This document shows, in pieces, positions 58,451 to 64,000 of a DNA stretch of 64,000 bases. The position numbers and the translations under genes are program-made. The notes beneath the pieces are model-generated. The model made no database searches, was not told the origin of the DNA, and saw only the letters and a list, made by a program, of their open reading frames with translations. Numbering within the stretch: position 1 is the stretch's first letter; each line of letters opens with the position of its first letter. The DNA is from Streptomyces tubercidicus. Lineage in GTDB: Bacteria; Actinomycetota; Actinomycetes; Streptomycetales; Streptomycetaceae. Where the stretch lies: the NCBI RefSeq assembly GCF_027497495.1, contig NZ_CP114205.1, positions 1,054,001 through 1,118,000 on the forward strand, given 5' to 3'.

Positions 58451-60904
58451 TCAAGATGCCTCCGGCTGCGCCCTCCGCCTCGCCAGGTAGGGGGCGGTCC
58501 GGCTCCCCGGGGCGGCCGCGACCTCGGCCGGGGTGCCCGCCGCCACGATCCGGCCGCCGTCCGCTCCGCCGCCGGGACCGAGGTCGATGACGTGGTCGGC
58601 ACCGGCCACCACCCCCATGTCGTGCTCGACGACCACCGCGGTGTGGCCCGCGTCGACCAGGCCGTGCAGCTGGCGCAGCAGCACCTCGGTGTCGGCGGGG
58701 TGCAGTCCGGTGGTGGGCTCGTCGAGGAGGTAGAGGGTGTGGCCGCGGCGGGTGCGCTGGAGTTCGGTGGCGAGCTTGATGCGCTGGGCCTCGCCACCGG
58801 ACAGCTCGGTCGCGGGCTGGCCGAGCCGCAGATAGCCCAGGCCCACGTCCTGGAGGGTGCGCAGACTGCGGGCGGCGGCCGGGATGTCGGCGAGGAAGTC
58901 CGCGGCGGCGTCCACGGTCAGCGCGAGGACATCGGCGATGGTGCGGTCCCGGTAGGTGATCTCCAGGGTCTCGGGGTTGTAGCGGGCGCCGTGGCAGGCG
59001 GTGCAGGGCGCGTACGTACCGGGCAGGAAGAGCAGTTCGACGGCGACGAAGCCCTCGCCCTGGCAGGTCTCACAGCGGCCGGCGGCGACGTTGAAGGAGA
59101 ACCGGCCGGCGGTGTAGCCGCGGGCGCGGGCCGCGTCGGTGGCGGCGAAGACCTTGCGTACGGCGTCGAAGAGGCCGGTGTAGGTGGCGAGGTTGGAGCG
59201 CGGGGTCCGGCCGATCGGCTTCTGGTCGACGCGCACCAGCCGGTCGATCGCCGCCAGGCCCTCGGCGCCGGTGAGTTGTGCACGGGCCATCGGCCCGGCC
59301 TCGGCGGCGTCCTCGCCCGTATCGGCCGCCCCGTCGCCGAGGTGCTCGCGTACGGCTTCCGCGAGCACGCGGGTGACCAGCGTCGATTTGCCGGATCCCG
59401 AGACACCGGTGACGGCGGTGAAGACGCCGAGCGGGAAGGCGGCGTCCAGGCCGCGCAGATTGTGCAGGGTGACGCCGTGCAGGGTGAGGGTGCCCGCGGG
59501 GCGGCGCACCGTGCGCGCGGCGGGCGGTGCGGTGTCGAAGAGGAACCGGCGGGTGGCGGAGGCGGTGGCGTCCGCGAGCCCGGCGACCGGACCGCTGTGC
59601 AGCACCTGTCCGCCGTGTTCCCCGGCGCGCGGGCCGATGTCCACGATCCAGTCGGCGCGCCGCACCACGTCCATGTCGTGCTCGACGACGAACAGCGAGT
59701 TGCCCGCTTCCTTGAGCCGGCCGAGCACCGTGAGCAGGGACTCCGTATCGGCGGGGTGCAGTCCGGCGGAGGGCTCGTCCAGGACGTAGACGACGCCGAA
59801 GAGGCCGGAGCGCAGCTGGGTGGCCAGCCGCAGCCGCTGGAGTTCCCCGGCGGACAGGGTGGGCGAGGGCCGGTCCATGCTGAGGTAGCCCAGCCCGAGT
59901 TCGGTGAGCACCTCGATCCGCGCCACCAGGTCGCGGGCCAGCGTCGGGGCCACCTCGTCGTCCGCCCGTGCGGCGGTGGGGCGCAGCAGTTCGGCGAGGG
60001 CACCCAGCGGCATCGCGGCGAGGGCTGCGATGTCCTGGCCCTCGAAGGTCACGGCCAGCGCCTCGGGGCGCAGCCGCCGCCCGGCGCACACCGGGCAGGG
60101 TTCGGCGACCATGAACCCCTGGACGCGCTTGCGCAGGGTCTCGCTCTTGGAGTCGGCGAAGGTGTGCAGCACATAGCGCCGGGCGCTCATGTACTGGCCC
60201 TTGTAGGGGCGCTGGATCCGGCCCACGTCGCGTACGGGGTGGACGGTGACGACGGGCTGTTCGTCGGTGAACAGGATCCAGTCGCGGTCGGCCTGCGGCA
60301 GCTCGCGCCACGGCCGGTCGATGTCATGGCCGAGGGCCGCGAGGATGTCGCGGAGGTTCTTGCCCTGCCAGGCGCCGGGCCAGGCGGCGATGGCGCCCTC
60401 CCCGATGGAGAGCGCCGGGTCGGGGACGAGGGACTGCTCCGTGACGCGGTGGACGGTGCCCAGGCCGTGGCACTCCGGGCAGGCGCCGGCCGCGGTGTTG
60501 GGCGAGAAGGCGTCGGAATCGAGCCGTTCGGCCGTGCCCTCCGGGTAGTCGCCGGCGCGGGAGAACAGCATCCGCAGGGTGTTGGAGAGGGTGGTGACGG
60601 TGCCGACCGAGGAGCGGGAGGTGGGCGCGGAGCGCCGCTGCTCCAGCGCGACGGCGGGCGGCAGTCCGGTGATGTCCTCGACCTTGGGCGCGCCGACCTG
60701 GTGGATCAGCCGCCGGGCGTAGGGGGCCACCGACTCGAAGTAGCGGCGCTGCGCCTCGGCGTAGAGGGTGCCGAAGGCGAGGGAGGATTTGCCCGACCCG
60801 GACACCCCGGTGAACGCGACCAGCGCGTCCCTCGGGATGTCCACATCGATGGTGCGGAGGTTGTGCTCACGGGCGCCGCGCACCCGTACGTACGAGTCGG
60901 CCAT
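58451..60904 (-). CDS. UvrA-like ABC ATPase (UvrA2 group)
   Basis: An 817-aa UvrA-type protein, shorter than housekeeping UvrA (about 940-1000). Two ATPase modules have Walker A motifs GVSGSGKSSL and GVSGSGKSTL and signatures LSAGELQRLRLATQL and ELSGGEAQRIKLATEL. Zinc-type cysteine pairs are present (CPECHGLG; CPVCAGRR; CETCQGEG; CTACHGAR). The shortened N-terminal region suggests loss of the UvrB-binding insert. Such paralogues often give resistance to DNA-binding drugs. It is 55 bases downstream of the flavoprotein gene in the same direction. ATG 60904 gives the standard MADSYVRVRGAREHNL start. Confidence 0.93.
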   Translation of the reverse strand: MADSYVRVRGAREHNLRTIDVDIPRDALVAFTGVSGSGKSSLAFGTLYAEAQRRYFESVAPYARRLIHQVGAPKVEDITGLPPAVALEQRRSAPTSRSSVGTVTTLSNTLRMLFSRAGDYPEGTAERLDSDAFSPNTAAGACPECHGLGTVHRVTEQSLVPDPALSIGEGAIAAWPGAWQGKNLRDILAALGHDIDRPWRELPQADRDWILFTDEQPVVTVHPVRDVGRIQRPYKGQYMSARRYVLHTFADSKSETLRKRVQGFMVAEPCPVCAGRRLRPEALAVTFEGQDIAALAAMPLGALAELLRPTAARADDEVAPTLARDLVARIEVLTELGLGYLSMDRPSPTLSAGELQRLRLATQLRSGLFGVVYVLDEPSAGLHPADTESLLTVLGRLKEAGNSLFVVEHDMDVVRRADWIVDIGPRAGEHGGQVLHSGPVAGLADATASATRRFLFDTAPPAARTVRRPAGTLTLHGVTLHNLRGLDAAFPLGVFTAVTGVSGSGKSTLVTRVLAEAVREHLGDGAADTGEDAAEAGPMARAQLTGAEGLAAIDRLVRVDQKPIGRTPRSNLATYTGLFDAVRKVFAATDAARARGYTAGRFSFNVAAGRCETCQGEGFVAVELLFLPGTYAPCTACHGARYNPETLEITYRDRTIADVLALTVDAAADFLADIPAAARSLRTLQDVGLGYLRLGQPATELSGGEAQRIKLATELQRTRRGHTLYLLDEPTTGLHPADTEVLLRQLHGLVDAGHTAVVVEHDMGVVAGADHVIDLGPGGGADGGRIVAAGTPAEVAAAPGSRTAPYLARRRAQPEAS

Positions 60905-60959
60905 GCCTCCATGATCGGGCACCATCTGCCGGGATCGGGCACCGGGCGGGCCGGGTGCC

Positions 60960-62357
60960 TCAGCCCGCGGCCGTGGCGGCGCCGATCCGCTCGCGGGCCT
61001 CCTCCCAGGGCAGCGGGGTGGCGACGACCGCGCGCAGTGCCCGGAGCTGACGGGGCGGGATCCCGGCCGCCAGGACGCCCACGGCGCGCCCGTCCCGCCC
61101 ATAGAGCGCGAGGGCACGCCGCTCCGCCCGGTCCAGGACGGTGGTCTCGACCCGGTCGGCGCCCGCGGTCAGCCCGTACGCCTGGAGCTTGAGGCCGTAC
61201 TGGTCGGACCAGAAGTACGGCACGGGGGCGAACGGGCGGCGTTCCTGGGCGGGGGCGCCGTCCCCGGCCCCGGTGGCGGCGGGGTCCGTCGCGGCCAGTT
61301 CGGCCAGGAGGTTGCGGGCGGCGGCCATGCCCTGTTCGGTGGCGTTCATCCGGTGCTCGAAGCGCAGCGGTCGGCCGTGCACCGGATGGTCCCAGCGGGC
61401 CACATCACCCGCGGCGTAGATGCCGGGGGCGGCGGCGCAGTACGCGTCGCAGCGCAGCCCGTCGATGGTGTCCAGGGCCGGGTCGGCCAGCCACTCGACG
61501 GCGGGCCGGGATCCGATCGCCAGCAGCACCAGGTCGGCCGGCAGCCGGGCGCCTCCCCCTCGCCCGGCGCCCCCATTGGCCAGTCGTACGGCGGTGACGC
61601 GCGGGTCGCCGGTACCGGCCGGGTCGGCGGGCGCCGTCTCGAACCCCTCCACCGCGCCGGTGCGCAGCCGGACGCCCCGGGCGCGGTGCTCCTCGGCGAG
61701 CAGTTCGCCGACCTCCGTGCCAACAGCGGCGGCCATCGGTGTCGCCTCGATGCCGACGAGGGTGACGTCGTGCCCCAACTCCCGTGCCACCGCAGCGGCT
61801 TCGCAGCCCAGTACACCGTTTCCGACGATCACCAGGCGGCGGCCACCTCCCCCTTCCCCGGCGGCTGCGCCCCCACTGCCGGGGGCACCCCCATGGGCCA
61901 GCTCGCCGCGCAGCGCCAGTGCCTCATCGAGGGTGCGCAGGGTGTGCACCCCGGCGATGCGGTCGGCACCGGGCAGCGTACGGGCCGCGACACCGGTCGC
62001 GATGATCACGCCGGCGCAGGCGAGCCTCCCCCACTCTCGACCTTGCTCAAGCGGGGGGACCCCCACCCCGCCGTCGAGGGTGAGGGTGCGGGTGGCCACA
62101 TCGAGGCCGGTGGCCCGGGTGCCGAGCCGCAGATCGAGGTCGAGCGGGGCAAGCTGTTCGGCGGTGCGCAGCAGCAGGCGGTCCGGCTCCCAGGCGCCGT
62201 GCAGCAGCTGCTTGGACAACGGCGGCCGGTCGTACGGGAGATGGGGCTCGTCCCCGATGAGGGTGAGCGGGCCGCGCCAGCCGCCACGGCGCAGCGCCTC
62301 GGCCGCGGCGAGCCCGGCCGCGGAGGCGCCCACGACGGCGATCGGCCGGGCGGTCAT
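60960..62357 (-). CDS. Ferredoxin-reductase-like FAD/NAD(P) flavoprotein
   Basis: A 465-aa pyridine nucleotide-disulfide-type flavoprotein of the ferredoxin reductase group that serves P450s and dioxygenases. VVGASAAGLAAAEALRRGG binds FAD, LPYDRPPLSKQLL is the family marker, LVIVGNGVLGCEAAAVAREL binds NAD(P)H, and GIYAAGDVARWDHP closes the FAD site. Two surface stretches are encoded by GC-rich repeat insertions: GAPGSGGAAAGEGGGGRR and GGVGVPPLEQGREWGRL. The start overlaps a 20-codon reading frame (ATGA) that looks like a deleted ferredoxin. Confidence 0.92.
   Translation of the reverse strand: MTARPIAVVGASAAGLAAAEALRRGGWRGPLTLIGDEPHLPYDRPPLSKQLLHGAWEPDRLLLRTAEQLAPLDLDLRLGTRATGLDVATRTLTLDGGVGVPPLEQGREWGRLACAGVIIATGVAARTLPGADRIAGVHTLRTLDEALALRGELAHGGAPGSGGAAAGEGGGGRRLVIVGNGVLGCEAAAVARELGHDVTLVGIEATPMAAAVGTEVGELLAEEHRARGVRLRTGAVEGFETAPADPAGTGDPRVTAVRLANGGAGRGGGARLPADLVLLAIGSRPAVEWLADPALDTIDGLRCDAYCAAAPGIYAAGDVARWDHPVHGRPLRFEHRMNATEQGMAAARNLLAELAATDPAATGAGDGAPAQERRPFAPVPYFWSDQYGLKLQAYGLTAGADRVETTVLDRAERRALALYGRDGRAVGVLAAGIPPRQLRALRAVVATPLPWEEARERIGAATAAG
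61846..61894. repeat. GC-rich repeat insertion in flavoprotein gene
   Basis: A run of the form CCTCCCCCTTCCCCGGCGG, then CCCCCACTGCCGGGGGCAC and CCCCATGGG, encodes a Gly/Ala-rich surface insert. Its hairpin-forming C/G blocks and in-frame placement resemble the small dispersed repeats seen in many Streptomyces genomes. Confidence 0.5.
62025..62065. repeat. Streptomyces-type dispersed repeat in flavoprotein gene
   Basis: CCTCCCCCACTCTCGACCTT followed by GCTCAAGCGGGGGGACCCCCA forms an inverted repeat around the C5/G6 blocks and encodes GVGVPPLEQGREWGRL. From memory of streptomycete genomes this closely resembles a common small repeat ('CCCCCACTCTCGGCTTCGC...'); no search was run. Confidence 0.6.
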
Positions 62358-62416
62358 ACGTGCACCTCGCGCCGGCCGGCGGCGCAGCGCTCGTAGGCAT
62401 CAAGGGTGATCTTCAT
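62354..62416 (-). pseudogene. 20-codon remnant of a [3Fe-4S]-type ferredoxin (putative)
   Basis: A 20-aa reading frame, MKITLDAYERC then AAGRREVHV, ends in a TGA that overlaps the reductase ATG (ATGA). MKIxxDxxRC is the N terminus of P450-type ferredoxins, where the first Cys binds the cluster, and a terminal 'xIEVHx' is a common C terminus. The middle, with the other cysteines, is absent, as if deleted between two similar Cys codons. GGAG lies upstream. It could instead be a leader peptide for translational coupling. Confidence 0.5.
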
Positions 62417-62573
62417 GCCAGCAGGCTCCATGGGAGCGGCGGCGAGGTGAAGGGGGAATCAGGCCGTGATCGAGTCGGGCGGCGAGGGTGGCGGTTCGCG
62501 AGGTGACGGGGGCTCGCGAGACAGCACTCCCGGCGGCAGCCCCCCCCCCCCGAGACGGCCCGCCACCGCCCGC

Positions 62574-63755
62574 CTACCACCCCATCGTCAACCCATCACC
62601 CGCCGCGCCCCGGCTCAGCACCGCCTTGCTGATCTTCTTGCTGGCTGTCTTGCCGGTCCGGTCATGCCCACCCACCCTGGCCAGATTGCGCACCCGCACC
62701 CGCTTCCCCTGCTCGACGAGCTGCGGAAGGTACTCGGCCACGGTGACCCGCCAGCGCTCACCAGGGCGGTGCGGCGGCGCGAACCGGAAGCGGGCGATGC
62801 TGCCCCAATTGCCGCCGACCTTCTTCATGACGCCCGAGAGCTGGTCGCCGAGGCCGTAGACGACCCAGGTGCCATTGACCTTCTCGTACGGCTGCGGGGT
62901 GTGCGCACAGGTGCCGACGATCAGATCGATGTCGGGCCGGCCGCCGGTCTCGGAGGCGGTGAGCGTCCGGGCCAGCCTGATCTGCCGGGCGTCGGGGGCC
63001 GCGCGGTACTCCGTGCCCCAACACGAGCTGACGACCACGACATCGGCGCCTGCCCGGCGGGCCGCTCGGGCGTCCTCGATGATCCGCTTCGCGTCGAGCC
63101 GGTTCACCGTCCACGGTGCGTACGCCGGACGGCGCCCGCCCCCGATGCCGTAGGTGTAAGCGAGTTGGGCCACCCGTGCGCCACCGGGGGCGCGCAGCAG
63201 CGCCGGACGGGCCGCCTCGGCGGCGTCCCGGGCCGACCCGGTATGACGCAGCCCGACCGTGTCCAGGGCCTCCAGGGTGCGGTGCACACCGGGCACACCG
63301 CGGTCGAGGGCGTGGTGGGAGGCGGTGGCACAGGAGTCGTAGCCGGTCGCCTTCAGTGCGGTGGCGATCTGCGGGGGCGCCTGCAGGACGGGGGAGCCGG
63401 TGAAGGGCCCGGTCAGCGGGCCGAGCGGCGCGTCCAGATGACACAGCGCCAGGTCAGCGGCGGAAATGACCGGCTGGGCACCCTTGAGCATCGGCCGGTA
63501 GTCGTACCCGCCGTGCGGGGCGTCACGCCGGGCCGTGGCGAGGACCTCGGGGTCGGAGGGCTGCACATCCCCCGCGGCGACCAGGGTGAACGGCCGCCGT
63601 TCCGCGGCCTTGGTGACGGGGGCTCCCGCATGCGCCCGCGCTGTGGGTTCCGGGGTGGGCCGCGAGGCGGGCCGTGGGACGGGGTGCGGGCCGGTGCAGC
63701 CCACGGCCAACGCGGCGAGCAGGGCGACTGCTGCATAGCGTGTGTACGCGCTCAT
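62574..63755 (-). CDS. CapA-like lipoprotein (metallophosphatase fold)
   Basis: A 393-aa protein of the CapA/poly-gamma-glutamate group. The N terminus has a lipoprotein signal with lipobox LAVGC (Cys20). The body has LVAAGDVQPS, with the metal-binding Asp in a slightly altered GD motif, LALCHLDAPLG, ASHHALDRG, VVVSSCWGTEYR, IVGTCAHTPQPYEK and VVYGLGDQLSG. CapA-like lipoproteins in actinomycetes are of uncertain role, perhaps cell-surface polymer handling. In the 157-bp gap to the ferredoxin remnant is a run of twelve C at 62540-62551. Confidence 0.9.
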   Translation of the reverse strand: MSAYTRYAAVALLAALAVGCTGPHPVPRPASRPTPEPTARAHAGAPVTKAAERRPFTLVAAGDVQPSDPEVLATARRDAPHGGYDYRPMLKGAQPVISAADLALCHLDAPLGPLTGPFTGSPVLQAPPQIATALKATGYDSCATASHHALDRGVPGVHRTLEALDTVGLRHTGSARDAAEAARPALLRAPGGARVAQLAYTYGIGGGRRPAYAPWTVNRLDAKRIIEDARAARRAGADVVVVSSCWGTEYRAAPDARQIRLARTLTASETGGRPDIDLIVGTCAHTPQPYEKVNGTWVVYGLGDQLSGVMKKVGGNWGSIARFRFAPPHRPGERWRVTVAEYLPQLVEQGKRVRVRNLARVGGHDRTGKTASKKISKAVLSRGAAGDGLTMGW

Positions 63756-63860
63756 GTCCGACAGATATCAGCAGGGACATGACCGGAAATGCCCCGATAC
63801 GCCAATGTTGGTGGCTCTCCCCCATACGGATTCACCACTGCCGCCATCGAGCCGGACCGC

Positions 63861-64000
63861 TCATGGGGTCTCTGGTTTCGCCTCCCCTTCGCCCCCTCCT
63901 TTCGTCTCCCCTCCCGTGTCCCCCTTCGTCTGCCCTTCCGTCTGGCCTTCCGTCTGGCCTTCCGTGTCCCCGAGGGCCGTTGCCTCGTCCCGCGCCGTCT
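63861..64000 (-). CDS. C-terminal tail of a gene entering from the right edge
   Basis: One minus-strand frame is open from base 64000 to a TGA at 63861-63863 and encodes at least 46 residues, ending with TEGQ repeats then GGGEGEAKPETP. The Glu/Thr/Gly/Pro composition suits an unstructured C terminus. The 12-bp DNA repeat TTCCGTCTGGCC at about 63930-63966 underlies the TEGQ repeats. The protein cannot be identified. Confidence 0.55.
   Translation of the reverse strand, partial: TARDEATALGDTEGQTEGQTEGQTKGDTGGETKGGGEGEAKPETP

Noticed and set aside
58451..60904. Housekeeping uvrA
   Set aside because: At 817 aa it is shorter than repair UvrA and stands apart from uvrB/uvrC; a UvrA2-type paralogue fits better.

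Overview
The window is very GC-rich, actinomycete-type DNA. GC-biased third codon positions, many GTG starts, ATGA/GTGA start-stop overlaps, an ergothioneine cluster, MmyB-type and LodA-type genes, a streptogrisin-type protease and short G/C hairpin repeats together point to Streptomyces or a close relative. No rRNA, tRNA, CRISPR array, transposase or integrase is visible. The mix of secreted enzymes, lone regulators and a polyketide locus looks like accessory (arm-type) chromosome.

Layout. 1-10.7 kb: two overlapping minus-strand genes for a PUFA-synthase-like type I PKS; one fuses a PfaD-like flavin reductase region to KS-AT-ACP-KR, the other begins KS-AT and leaves the window. 11.3-14.6 kb: a plus-strand cassette with a seven-repeat Ig-like protein, a 52-aa 'MGCNCGGG' protein and a DUF1360-like membrane protein, which together look phage-derived. 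14.7-16.5 kb: a divergent MmyB-type regulator/SDR pair. 16.6-20.4 kb: a three-gene minus-strand operon for a LodA-like CTQ oxidase, its LodB-like flavoprotein and an unrecognised 234-aa protein. 20.6-25.2 kb: thioesterase, streptogrisin-type protease, NlpC/P60-like protein, TPM-like membrane protein and a small exported beta-sandwich protein. 25.3-28.6 kb: quinone oxidoreductase plus two acyl-CoA dehydrogenases. 28.8-32.5 kb: GH18 protein, HAD phosphatase, HxlR regulator and an AlaA-like aminotransferase with a clear operator-like repeat.

32.8-37.2 kb: egtABCD for ergothioneine, tightly coupled, without egtE. 37.3-42.1 kb: two secreted PI-PLC-like proteins (the first frameshifted at a G7 run), a membrane-anchored serine protease, a DUF2165-like protein and an orphan SUKH-like immunity protein. 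42.2-47.7 kb: FAD monooxygenase, a self-sufficient CYP102-type P450-reductase fusion and a divergent PAS-LuxR regulator. 47.8-54.3 kb: universal stress protein, dodecin, APC permease, small secreted protein, ArsR-like/MFS pair and a methyltransferase. 54.4-58.4 kb: LysR/tautomerase pair, zinc-ribbon protein, LysE/LysR pair and EF-hand protein. 58.4-64 kb: UvrA-like protein, ferredoxin-reductase-like flavoprotein preceded by an apparent ferredoxin remnant, a CapA-like lipoprotein and the tail of one more gene.

How genes work together. The clearest pathway units are egtABCD, the LodA/LodB operon, the PKS pair, the quinone oxidoreductase/acyl-CoA dehydrogenase operon and several divergent regulator-target pairs with visible palindromes. 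Start codons were chosen from ribosome-binding sites, start-stop overlaps and family length; functions are read from sequence by eye, without database searches.
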